DNA of 10,200 bases from DATLEX01 sp035525045 (GTDB lineage: Bacteria > Acidobacteriota > Thermoanaerobaculia > Gp7-AA8), in NCBI GenBank assembly GCA_035525045.1, contig DATLEX010000258.1, forward strand, positions 1-10,200, given 5' to 3'. The notes under the pieces were generated by a model. That model saw only the letters and a program-made list of their open reading frames with translations, ran no database searches and was not told the origin of the DNA. The translations under genes and the position numbers were made by a program. Shown piece after piece: positions 1 through 6,526 of this stretch; within the stretch, counting starts at the first letter, position 1; every line of letters starts with the position of its first letter.

Positions 1-749
1 AGGAGCGGCGCCTCGCCGAGCTCGATCCCGAACAGCTCGCGTGCGACGGCGCGGATCTGCGACGGCTCGATGGCCGTCTCTGTCTTCACGCCGTTCCGGT
101 AGCGCGTGATCATCGTCGAGCGCAGGATCAGGCGTTCCTCCGGTGTGACCCGCTGGATGGTGAGCGATTGCCGGAACGATGACGACGGATGCGTCGAGGT
201 GTAGTAGTTCGCCACCTCGATGTCCGCCGGCGTGTGCGGCTCGTCGCCGAAGTGATAGAGCACCTGGCTCGCGTCCTCGCAGTGCATGACCAGCGTCCAG
301 CGATTCCGGTCCCGGCGCAGCTCGTACGACAGACCGTCCTGCACCGTCACCCCCTCGGCCAGAGGCAGCGGCTCGAGAGGGCCTTCTCCGCCGAAGCCGG
401 CGTCGGCGAGCCACGGCTTCCCATCGATCTCCACTCGAACCACCAGGTGCGTCAGCGGACGCTCGGGCGATCCGACCCGAGCCAGGATGAGCGCGGCCTC
501 GAACCCGAGCTCGCGAAGTGCCGCGGCGAAGAGAGTGTTTTGCTCGAAACAGTAGCCGCCGGTCGTCCCGCCGAGAAACTTCTCCGCGATGGACTCGATA
601 TCGGTCCGGATGATCCCGTGCCGCTGGATGGCGAGGTTGTCGAACGGGAACGTGCGGAGGTGCGCGACGTGAAGGCGGCGCAGGGTGTCGAGGGTGGGGG
701 GGAGGGGCTGGCTCAGGCCGATCCGCGCGAGATAATCGTCGAGTCGCAC
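1..749 (-). CDS. Arylamine N-acetyltransferase (NAT), C-terminus cut off by window edge
   Basis: NATs move an acetyl group from acetyl-CoA to arylamines or arylhydrazines through a cysteine thioester in the cytosol. The reading frame gives 249 residues without a stop, against about 270-280 usual for bacterial NATs, so only the tail is missing. The N-terminus LDDYLARIGL, the FPFDNL segment (34-39), GGYCFEQN with catalytic Cys67, LTHLVV with His101 and LADAGFGG with Asp116 are the classic family landmarks in the right order and spacing. The GTG start is chosen because it gives the normal NAT N-terminus and no ATG lies just upstream in frame; no Shine-Dalgarno is visible. Odd points: the residue before GGYC is Thr63 where most NATs have Arg, and the usual FEN is FDN. 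The gene diverges from the small gene on the other strand. The family call is firm; the substrate is unknown. Confidence 0.93.
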   Translation of the reverse strand, partial: MRLDDYLARIGLSQPLPPTLDTLRRLHVAHLRTFPFDNLAIQRHGIIRTDIESIAEKFLGGTTGGYCFEQNTLFAAALRELGFEAALILARVGSPERPLTHLVVRVEIDGKPWLADAGFGGEGPLEPLPLAEGVTVQDGLSYELRRDRNRWTLVMHCEDASQVLYHFGDEPHTPADIEVANYYTSTHPSSSFRQSLTIQRVTPEERLILRSTMITRYRNGVKTETAIEPSQIRAVARELFGIELGEAPL

Positions 750-755
750 GGCGTG

Positions 756-786
756 ATCGTAGCAGCGGGCTGGCGCGCAGTGTGAA
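756..786 (-). promoter_or_regulatory. Putative promoter of the N-acetyltransferase gene
   Basis: On the minus strand TTCACA (786-781) is followed after 19 nt by TACGAT (761-756), and the GTG start lies 6 nt further on. The -35 box matches TTGACA at five of six positions and the -10 box matches TATAAT at four of six. The 19-nt spacer is longer than ideal. With a start point about 7 nt after the -10 the message would be leaderless, which fits the lack of a Shine-Dalgarno. This is inference from pattern only. Confidence 0.35.
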
Positions 787-838
787 CGCCTGGAGGACCA
801 TGGCCCGAGGCTGGGAGAGCAAGTCCGTCGAGTCGCAG

Positions 839-1036
839 ATGGCGGATGAGGGCGAAGGCGGGCAGCATCACGGGAAAACGCGCGAGGAAATCGAGCTTGA
901 GCGGAAGCGCGAGAGCCTGGAGCTGTCACGCCGCAACGTCGCCCGCGATCTGGCCACTGCACGCACGGAGGCCCATCGCGCCGCGCTGGAGAACGCGCTC
1001 CGCTTCCTCGACGAGGAGCTGGGAAAGCTTCGCTGA
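839..1036 (+). CDS. Small charged, probably coiled-coil hypothetical protein
   Basis: This 65-residue product matches no family I can name. After a short Gly/His-rich N-terminus (MADEGEGGQHHGK) it is one continuous stretch rich in Glu, Arg, Leu and Ala, from TREEIELERKR to FLDEELGKLR, with no proline. That composition predicts a long amphipathic helix or coiled coil in the cytosol. The start is uncertain: GTG at 782 and ATG at 800 are also in frame, and ATG 800 has GGAGG only 3 nt before it. ATG 839 is preferred because the added N-terminus looks non-conserved and the 782 start would overlap the divergent promoter. It ends 34 nt before the kinase ATG on the same strand, so the two may be co-transcribed. 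No function is assigned. Confidence 0.55.
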   Translation: MADEGEGGQHHGKTREEIELERKRESLELSRRNVARDLATARTEAHRAALENALRFLDEELGKLR

Positions 1037-1070
1037 CGCTCCACTGCGGTAAGCTGTGGACGTTCCGTCC

Positions 1071-3716
1071 ATGTCGCTCGCGCCTGGTTCGTACATCGGG
1101 GACTACGAGATCGTCGCGCCCCTCGGCGCAGGCGGCATGGGCGAGGTCTACCGAGCCCGCGACCGGCGGCTCGGCCGCGACGTCGCCGTCAAGGTGCTCA
1201 GCGGCGCCGGCGAAGGGGTGGCCGAACCGCATGCGGAGGCCCGCTTCGAGCGCGAGGCACGATCCGCGGCCGCGCTCTCGCATCCCAACATCCTCGCCGT
1301 CCACCATTTCGGGCGCGAGGGCGAGGTGCAGTTCCTGGTCACCGAGCTGCTCGAAGGAGAGACGCTGCGCCGCCGCATCTCACGCGGGAGCCTGCGCTGG
1401 AAGGAGGCCGTGCAGGTCGGCATCGAGATCGCCGAGGGCCTTGCCGCCGCGCACGCCCGCGGCATCATCCATCGCGACCTCAAGCCGGAGAACGTCTTCC
1501 TCACGCGCGACGGGCAGGTCAAGATCCTCGACTTCGGCCTGGCCCGGCTCGAGCTTCCGGCAGCCGCCGACTCCGGCTCCACCGCGCTGAAAACCGCGCC
1601 GGGGACGGTCATGGGCACGCTGGCCTACATGTCCCCCGAGCAGTTGCGAGGCGAGACCGCCGAGCCGGCGAGCGATCTCTTCGCCCTCGGCTGCATCCTG
1701 CACGAGATGGTCAGCGGCACGCCCCTTTTCGCCCGCGGCACGGCCTCGGAGATCATTTCGGCGGTGCTCCGCGATGAGGCGCCGGAGCTGATCGAGACGA
1801 ATCCGGAGGTGCCCGCGGAGCTCAGTGCAATCGTCGGCCGCTGTCTCACCAAGGAGAAGGAGCAGCGATTTCAGTCGGCGCGCGATCTGGCCTTCGATCT
1901 CCGGCGCCTTCTGGGTGTACGGCACTCGAGACGTTGGGCGAGCTGGCCTCTGGCTGCCGCGGTGGCGCTGGTCCTTCTGGCCGGATATCTCATCGCCCGG
2001 CGGACCGGACCGGAGGTGGCCTCGGCGTCCCGCGACCAGGGGCGCGCCCCGCGCGCTCCGAAGGCGCTGACGCAACTGACCTTCACCAAAGGCGTCGAAC
2101 AGTTCCCGTCGTGGTCGCCCGACGCGACGCAAATCGTCTACAGCCGGGAAGAGGGGAAGCTGCGCAGGCTGTACCTCAAGTCCCTGACCGAGGGAACCGA
2201 GAAGCCGCTGACCAGCGGCGAGGCCGACGAGATCCAGCCGGCCTGGTCGCCGGACGGCAAGACCATCGTTTTCGTCCGCGCTTCCGCCGCCGGATCTCGC
2301 CTTGAGCCAGCCGACGTCTTCGCCGAGTACATTTCCGGCGGCGACATCTGGGCGATCGACCTCGAGAGCGGAGAGGAGCGCCGCCTGCTCAGCAGGGCCT
2401 TCAATCCGGCCTGGTCCGCCGACGGAACGAGAATCGCCTTCGATGCCTCGTGGGGAGGCCCACGGCGGATCTGGATCGCCGATCGCCTGGGACACAATCC
2501 TCAGCAGGCCACGACCGACACCTCGGAAGCGGTGGCGCACGTCCGCCCGCGCTGGTCGCCGGACGGCAGGCGGATCGTCTTTCAGAACATCGACCGCACG
2601 CAGTTCGACATTCGCGTGGTGGACCTCGCCACGAAAGAAATGGAGTGGCTGACCAACGACGCGATCCGCGATCTGAATCCGGTCTGGGCGCCGTCCGGCG
2701 CGTTCGTTTACTTCTCCTCCTACCGCGGCGGGGGCATCAACGTCTGGCGCTTTCGAGTGCTGCCCGACGGGCGATTCGCCGCGCAGCCCGAACAGGTCAC
2801 CACCGGCGCGGGGCACGACGTCGATCTCGATCTCTCCGCCGACGGGACTCGTCTGGCCATGGCCACCCTGCGGCAGAACGCCGATCTCTGGCGACTGCCG
2901 GTGTCGCCGGACGGGAGCGCCGCCGGACCCCCGGAGGAGCTGGTGGCGACGACGCGTGAGGACAGCCGCGGGGCCTGGTCGCCGGACGGGAGCGCCATCG
3001 CCTTCAACTCCGACCGGGCGGGGGAGATGAACATCTGGATCCGCAATCTGGCCGACGGAACCGACCGCCAGGTCACGCGAGGAGAGGGAGGAGACTTCCA
3101 GCCGGACTGGTCACCCGACGCATCACGGCTCGTCTTCTTCTCCGGGCGCGGCGGGAACATCGACATCTGGGACGTGCACATCGCCACGGGCGCGCTCCGC
3201 CGTCTCACCACCGAGGAGTCGAGCGAGACGCACGCGTTCTACTCGCCCGACGGATCGAAGATCGCCTACATGTCGGACAGGGACGGGCGCCTGGAGCTCT
3301 GGGTGATGAACGCCGACGGCAGCGAGCGGAGGCAGATCACCCGCGGCGGAATCTCCATTCACTTCCTGCGCTGGTCGGCCGGCGGAAAGGAGATCTACTT
3401 CCAGTCGCTGGCCGGCGAGCGGCCGCGTGTGATGCGCGTCAGCACCGGAGGGGGCGACCCGCAGCCGCTGGCGCCGGTGGTGGGAGGCGCGCACATCTCT
3501 TTCTCGCCCGATCGTTCGATGATCATGGACGTCGTGAATCACAAGGCGCTGTGGGTCTCGCCGCTGCTGAAAGGCTCCCCCCGAAAGGTATTCGAGTTTC
3601 CCGATCGCGACGTGCGGATCGATTACCCCACCTGGTCCCCTGATGGGCGATGGGTGCTGTTCGACCGGCTGCGCCCGGAGGGAGGAGACACCTGGATGCT
3701 GGAGAACTTTCGATGA
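1071..3716 (+). CDS. Transmembrane Ser/Thr protein kinase with C-terminal TolB/PD40 repeat domain
   Basis: An 881-residue PknB-type Hanks kinase that phosphorylates protein Ser/Thr residues. The kinase domain spans about 13-282 with all key residues: glycine loop GAGGMG (19-24), VAVK Lys41, alpha-C Glu62, HRDLKPEN with catalytic Asp136, DFG at 154-156, and MSPEQ at 187-191. A basic stretch precedes one hydrophobic span at about 292-309 (WPLAAAVALVLLAGYLIA). From about 335 to the end there are roughly twelve WSPDG-type repeats, each followed by an IVF/IAF strand, as in TolB/PD40 beta-propellers; this part is probably periplasmic and binds a ligand or protein. ATG 1071 is preferred because MSLAPGSYIGDYEI is a typical kinase start; GTG 1056 would add five residues. 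The small helical protein lies just upstream. The signal sensed and the substrates are unknown; the family call is very secure. Confidence 0.95.
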   Translation: MSLAPGSYIGDYEIVAPLGAGGMGEVYRARDRRLGRDVAVKVLSGAGEGVAEPHAEARFEREARSAAALSHPNILAVHHFGREGEVQFLVTELLEGETLRRRISRGSLRWKEAVQVGIEIAEGLAAAHARGIIHRDLKPENVFLTRDGQVKILDFGLARLELPAAADSGSTALKTAPGTVMGTLAYMSPEQLRGETAEPASDLFALGCILHEMVSGTPLFARGTASEIISAVLRDEAPELIETNPEVPAELSAIVGRCLTKEKEQRFQSARDLAFDLRRLLGVRHSRRWASWPLAAAVALVLLAGYLIARRTGPEVASASRDQGRAPRAPKALTQLTFTKGVEQFPSWSPDATQIVYSREEGKLRRLYLKSLTEGTEKPLTSGEADEIQPAWSPDGKTIVFVRASAAGSRLEPADVFAEYISGGDIWAIDLESGEERRLLSRAFNPAWSADGTRIAFDASWGGPRRIWIADRLGHNPQQATTDTSEAVAHVRPRWSPDGRRIVFQNIDRTQFDIRVVDLATKEMEWLTNDAIRDLNPVWAPSGAFVYFSSYRGGGINVWRFRVLPDGRFAAQPEQVTTGAGHDVDLDLSADGTRLAMATLRQNADLWRLPVSPDGSAAGPPEELVATTREDSRGAWSPDGSAIAFNSDRAGEMNIWIRNLADGTDRQVTRGEGGDFQPDWSPDASRLVFFSGRGGNIDIWDVHIATGALRRLTTEESSETHAFYSPDGSKIAYMSDRDGRLELWVMNADGSERRQITRGGISIHFLRWSAGGKEIYFQSLAGERPRVMRVSTGGGDPQPLAPVVGGAHISFSPDRSMIMDVVNHKALWVSPLLKGSPRKVFEFPDRDVRIDYPTWSPDGRWVLFDRLRPEGGDTWMLENFR

Positions 3717-3725
3717 GGAGCTGAG

Positions 3726-3852
3726 ATGAAGTGGACTCGCTGGTTCGTCTCCGGGGCCCTCGCGGTTCCGATCTTCCAGCGGCGCCTGGGGGATCGGCAC
3801 GGCCGCGCTCTACTTCGCGGTCACGAAGTCGCCGCACGCCGCCGGCCGCTGA
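3726..3852 (+). pseudogene. Possible remnant of a small membrane protein gene
   Basis: Directly after the kinase stop there is a good Shine-Dalgarno, GAGGAG (3715-3720), 5 nt before ATG 3726. The first codons read MKWTRWFVSGALAVPIF, a convincing start for a signal-anchor or small membrane protein. The frame then turns Arg/Gly-rich and runs antisense through the HNH gene. The +1 frame instead reads GAWGIGTAALYFAVTKSP between 3781 and 3834 and stops at 3850-3852. Joining the two would make a coherent membrane peptide of about 40 residues, so a frameshift or truncated gene end is likely. It could also be a chance open frame. The remnant reading is inference. Confidence 0.3.
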
Positions 3853-4741
3853 TCAGCGGCCAGTGCTCGCGATCGGCCGGCAGCGTGAGCGGCTTGCCGG
3901 CGTACGCCAGGAGGAGGTCGCGTTCGCCCTCGCCGGGCGCACGCCGCTCGGGCAGCTCGATCCTGACCACGTAGTTGTCGTTCCAGGTGAGGATGCCCGC
4001 CTCGAAGGCGCGGTGGTGGATCGCGCAGAGGGCGACCCCTTCCCGCACCACGATCTCGGGCGCCGGCGGGTCGGCCAGCGGCACGAGATGCGCGGCGTCG
4101 AGCAGCGCGCGAATCCGCAGGCCGCAGACCGCGCAGCGCTCGCGGTAGGCCTCGAGAATGGCATTCCGGAATCGCGCCTCGTGGAGCCGGCGCTGGACGG
4201 TGGCGACCGCGTAGCGCCGGGCCAGCTCGCCGATCTCCGAGGGGCTGGAGGGAGTGGGGAGCACCGGAAGGGCGAGCTGGCGGGTGCCCGGCGCGGGGGA
4301 GACGGCCTGGCCGGGCTTCTGCTCGGAGAGATCGACGAGGAACCGGCGCTCGCTCTCGTCCCAGCCGACGACGTACACCGGCGCGAAGACGACGTACTCG
4401 GGCGGCCTCCGCTTCACCTGCAATAGATAGATGAGGGGCAGCTCCGCCTCGGCGCAGCGCTGAAGCCCGTCGTTGTCGTGCTGGCGTGAGGGCGGGAGAA
4501 AGTCGTAGAGGACCCGGCTTCCCTGCGGCCGGTCGTTGTAGGGCGAGTCGATCGTCGAGGTGATGGAAAGCGGCTCGGACAACTCGGCGGGCTTGAAGAT
4601 CCCCTGCTGCCCTTTGAGGAAGATGCGGCGGCCGGCGCTCTCGAACCGGCTCAACTCCGCAGCGGGGACGGCCACCCACCGCTCGCGCAGGGCGCGGACG
4701 TGATGAATGGCGTCGAGACGGATGCGCGTCTCGTCGAGCAC
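3821..4741 (-). CDS. HNH endonuclease domain protein (putative restriction endonuclease type)
   Basis: A 306-residue protein of the two-part type often annotated as a putative HNH restriction endonuclease. The N-terminal part holds KGQQGIFKPAELSEPLSIT and later PPEYVVFAPVYVVG, seen in this family. The C-terminal nuclease fold has CAVCG (Cys203, Cys206), LLDAAHLVPL (His218) and VALCAIHHRAFE (His242, His243), a zinc-bound beta-beta-alpha-metal site expected to cut DNA with a divalent metal. The segment reading REGVAL has Glu234 where related proteins usually have the Asn of the HNH name, so activity is uncertain. GTG 4741 is chosen because VLDETRIRLDAIHHV resembles the usual N-terminus; the open frame upstream is only GGGCTC-repeat and antisense sequence. 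No methyltransferase lies beside it, so a classical restriction-modification pair is not supported here. Confidence 0.85.
   Translation of the reverse strand: MLDETRIRLDAIHHVRALRERWVAVPAAELSRFESAGRRIFLKGQQGIFKPAELSEPLSITSTIDSPYNDRPQGSRVLYDFLPPSRQHDNDGLQRCAEAELPLIYLLQVKRRPPEYVVFAPVYVVGWDESERRFLVDLSEQKPGQAVSPAPGTRQLALPVLPTPSSPSEIGELARRYAVATVQRRLHEARFRNAILEAYRERCAVCGLRIRALLDAAHLVPLADPPAPEIVVREGVALCAIHHRAFEAGILTWNDNYVVRIELPERRAPGEGERDLLLAYAGKPLTLPADREHWPLISGRRRAATS
3844..3861. repeat. Perfect 18-bp palindrome with GATC at its centre
   Basis: GGCCGCTGATCAGCGGCC equals its own reverse complement. As RNA it can form a 7-bp GC-rich stem with a GATC tetraloop. It lies in the last codons of the HNH gene and covers the stop of the possible gene remnant read from the left. 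No T-tract follows on either strand, so it is not a standard intrinsic terminator. A role as a binding site or recombination junction is possible but unproven. Confidence 0.5.
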
Positions 4742-4747
4742 GCCGCC

Positions 4748-4776
4748 ATCGTGGGCTGTTCGAGTGGAGCGGTCAA
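4748..4776 (-). promoter_or_regulatory. Putative promoter of the HNH gene
   Basis: On the minus strand TTGACC (4776-4771) is separated by 17 nt from CACGAT (4753-4748), and the GTG start is 6 nt further. The -35 box matches five of six consensus positions; the -10 box is weak, three of six. No Shine-Dalgarno precedes the GTG, so a leaderless message is plausible. The exact 17-nt spacing supports the call, but it is pattern-based only. Confidence 0.35.
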
Positions 4777-4784
4777 TGGAGAAG

Positions 4785-4815
4785 GGGGCTCGGGGCTCAG
4801 GGCTCGGGGCTCGGG
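4785..4815. repeat. Short GGGCTC(G/A) direct repeat in a divergent intergenic region
   Basis: The stretch is a run of near-identical GGGCTCG or GGGCTCA units, about four copies in 31 bases. On the minus strand it reads as CCCGAGCC/CCTGAGCC units, and translation gives a meaningless SPEPRAP-like string. It sits between the two divergent promoters of the HNH gene and the small membrane protein. It resembles the simple intergenic repeats scattered in many GC-rich soil bacterial genomes; whether it recurs elsewhere in this genome cannot be seen. Confidence 0.6.
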
Positions 4816-4825
4816 CGATGACTGG

Positions 4826-4854
4826 TTGCTCGGGGTGGGACATGCTCCTAGAAT
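4826..4854 (+). promoter_or_regulatory. Putative promoter of the small membrane protein / MgtC-DUF4010 operon
   Basis: TTGCTC (4826-4831) and TAGAAT (4849-4854) are 17 nt apart. The -10 box matches TATAAT at five of six positions; the -35 box keeps only TTG. The ATG at 4863 follows the -10 box after 8 nt, so transcription would begin at or within a few bases of the start codon. No clear Shine-Dalgarno is present. It is divergent from the HNH promoter. Confidence 0.4.
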
Positions 4855-4862
4855 GGCGGACC

Positions 4863-5081
4863 ATGCGCGCGTTGCTCGTGATCGGCGTGATCCTGCTCCT
4901 TCTCGGCGTGGCATCGCTCTTCGTTCCTCTTCCCCGGCGTGAGCGGCACGGCTTCGACGCCGGAGGGGTCTCGTTCGGCGTGGAGACCACGCGCCGCGAG
5001 GTCGTGCACCCCGCCATCAGCGCCGTGCTCATCGGCGGCGGCGTGGTGTTGATCATCGCCAGCCGTCGCAAGCGCCGGTGA
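4863..5081 (+). CDS. Small two-TM membrane protein, DUF3185-like layout
   Basis: This 72-residue protein has a hydrophobic span at about 3-21 (ALLVIGVILLLLGVASLFV), a soluble loop of about 28 residues containing FDAGGVSFGVETTRREVVHP, and a second span at about 51-66 (AISAVLIGGGVVLIIA), ending in the basic tail SRRKRR. This layout resembles DUF3185-type small membrane proteins, in which a short beta-rich loop connects two helices; the match is by architecture, not a confirmed family hit. By the positive-inside rule the tail is cytoplasmic and the loop periplasmic. ATG 4863 is preferred over in-frame ATG 4842, which would lie inside the predicted promoter. Its stop overlaps the GTG of the next gene by 4 nt (GTGA), so the two are almost certainly translated together. 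Confidence 0.8.
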   Translation: MRALLVIGVILLLLGVASLFVPLPRRERHGFDAGGVSFGVETTRREVVHPAISAVLIGGGVVLIIASRRKRR

Positions 5082-6310
5082 ACGGCTTCGAACCGCTGGT
5101 CGACCTGGCCATCGCCATCGGCCTCGGTCTCCTGGTCGGATTTCAGCGCGAGAGCCAGGCCCGCAACGTCGGCCTGCGAACCTTCGCCCTCGTCACCATG
5201 TCGGGAGCGCTGGCCGGGCTGCTCGTTCCCGCCGCCGGCGGCTGGATCGTGGCGCTGGGACTCCTCGCCGTCGGCCTCCTGGCCGCCGTCGACCATTACG
5301 CCGACAGCCGGCAGGGCCACACCGGCCTCACCACGGAGGTGGCCATGGTGGCGATGTACCTGATCGGCGTCTACCTCACCGCCGGGGACAGGCGGATCGC
5401 CGTGGTCATGGGCGGCACGGTGGCGGTGCTGCTGCAGGCGAAAGCGCCGTTTCGTCGGGTGATGGAGCGGCTCGGCAGCGACGACGTCCGGGCCATCATG
5501 CAGCTCGCGCTCCTCTCGCTGGTCATCCTGCCGATCCTGCCGAACCGCGACTTCGGCCCCTGGCGGGTGCTGAACCTCTTCGAGATCTGGCTGCTCGTCG
5601 TGCTCATCGTGGGGATCAACCTGGCCGGTTACATCGCCTGGAGGTTCACCCGCGGCGACACCGGGACGCTCCTGACCGGTCTACTCGGCGGCGTGATCTC
5701 CAGCACCGCCACGACGGTGACCTACGCGCGGCGGACGAGGGGCCGCGAAGCGGCGGCGCCGGTGGCGGCGGTGGTGTTGATGATCGCCACGGCGGTGGTG
5801 CTGGTGCGGGTGCTGATCGAAGTGGCGGTGGTGGCGCCGGCGATCTTCCCGAGCGTCGCCGTCCCCATCGCCATCGTCCTGGTCATGGCGGCGTTGCTCT
5901 CGCTGGCCGTCTGGTGGCGGACGCGGCGGGAGGCGGCGGACATGCCGGACCAGGAGAGCCCAACCATGCTTCGGGCGGCGCTGCTCTTCGGCGCGCTCTA
6001 CGCGGTGGTGCTGCTGGGAGCGGCGTGGGTGAAGGAAGGGGCGGGGGAGGCCGGCCTGTACGCCGTGGCGGCGGTGGCGGGGCTGACCGACGTCGACGCC
6101 ATCACGCTCTCCACGGCGCGCATGGCCGCGGTGGGAGAGGTCGAGGCGACGCAGACCTGGCGCGTGATCCTGATCGCCTTCCTCTCCAACCTCGTCTTCA
6201 AGCTGGGGATCGTGGCCGTGGCAGGCTCGCGCCGGCTCCTGGCGACCGTGGCCACGCTCTTCGCCCTTCTCGGCGCCGGCGCGGCGCTGGTGATCGGGCT
6301 GTATCGGTAG
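5078..6310 (+). CDS. MgtC/SapB - DUF4010 family polytopic membrane protein
   Basis: A 410-residue inner-membrane protein with around a dozen predicted hydrophobic spans. The N-terminal part is an MgtC/SapB-like domain with its signature GLLVGFQRE at 17-25 and a following LRTFALVT segment. The C-terminal part is DUF4010, recognised from GGVISSTATTVTYARR at about 204-219 and GLTDVDAITLSTAR starting at about 334. MgtC proteins are tied to growth in low magnesium and to control of membrane ATP synthase; the function of the DUF4010 fusion is not established, though transport or its regulation is often assumed. The length is normal for the family. The GTG start overlaps the preceding stop and has no Shine-Dalgarno, so translation likely depends on coupling to the small two-TM protein. 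Its last 313 nt overlap the antisense frame of the lipoprotein. Confidence 0.92.
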   Translation: MNGFEPLVDLAIAIGLGLLVGFQRESQARNVGLRTFALVTMSGALAGLLVPAAGGWIVALGLLAVGLLAAVDHYADSRQGHTGLTTEVAMVAMYLIGVYLTAGDRRIAVVMGGTVAVLLQAKAPFRRVMERLGSDDVRAIMQLALLSLVILPILPNRDFGPWRVLNLFEIWLLVVLIVGINLAGYIAWRFTRGDTGTLLTGLLGGVISSTATTVTYARRTRGREAAAPVAAVVLMIATAVVLVRVLIEVAVVAPAIFPSVAVPIAIVLVMAALLSLAVWWRTRREAADMPDQESPTMLRAALLFGALYAVVLLGAAWVKEGAGEAGLYAVAAVAGLTDVDAITLSTARMAAVGEVEATQTWRVILIAFLSNLVFKLGIVAVAGSRRLLATVATLFALLGAGAALVIGLYR

Positions 6311-6522
6311 CCCGAGTTCGGAGGCGACCCCGCGAGGGGCCGCTGCGCTTCGGCCGGGTCCTTCTCGATCCGCGCGCCGAGCTCGCCCAGCTCTTCCGAC
6401 GTGAGCTCGCTCTGCGCCACCGTCTCGCCCTCCGGCGTGGCCACCGTCGTGACCTGCTCCTCACGGCAGCCGCCCGCGACGAGCAGGGCCATCAGTGTGA
6501 GTGCAATGAAGATGATTCTCAT
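5998..6522 (-). CDS. Small lipoprotein with a probably aberrant C-terminal read-through
   Basis: The N-terminus MRIIFIALTLMALLVAGGC is a textbook lipoprotein signal: two charged/polar residues, a hydrophobic core and a lipobox ending in Cys19. The mature part begins REEQVTTVATPEGETVAQ and continues through an acidic helical stretch, SELTSEELGELGARIEKDPA, so an envelope-anchored small protein is well supported. ATG 6522 is fixed by the AGGAAAGGG Shine-Dalgarno upstream and by a stop in the only nearby alternative; it lies 4 nt after the stop of the previous gene, so the two are co-transcribed. After about residue 65 the frame enters the antisense strand of the MgtC/DUF4010 gene and becomes Ser/Ala/Thr/Arg-rich without character until the stop. 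The native protein was probably about 80-120 residues and lost its end. Function unknown. Confidence 0.65.
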   Translation of the reverse strand: MRIIFIALTLMALLVAGGCREEQVTTVATPEGETVAQSELTSEELGELGARIEKDPAEAQRPLAGSPPNSGYRYSPITSAAPAPRRAKSVATVARSRREPATATIPSLKTRLERKAIRITRQVCVASTSPTAAMRAVESVMASTSVSPATAATAYRPASPAPSFTHAAPSSTTA

Positions 6523-6526
6523 CGTG

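Noticed and set aside
189..785. Plus-strand frames over the N-acetyltransferase
   Set aside because: The minus strand shows the full NAT motif set; the plus frames lack any recognisable feature.
1380..2816. Long antisense open frame of 478 codons inside the kinase gene
   Set aside because: The translation is Arg/Gly/Ala-rich with no motif, and the opposite strand carries an unmistakable kinase-PD40 protein. Long shadow frames are normal at this GC content.
4785..4815. Possible CRISPR or origin iteron cluster
   Set aside because: Units are only 7-8 bases, with no unique spacers of regular size and no associated genes.
4742..5320. Upstream extension of the HNH frame to 499 codons
   Set aside because: The added part is antisense to the MgtC/DUF4010 and small membrane genes and includes the GGGCTC repeat; a family-like N-terminus begins at GTG 4741.
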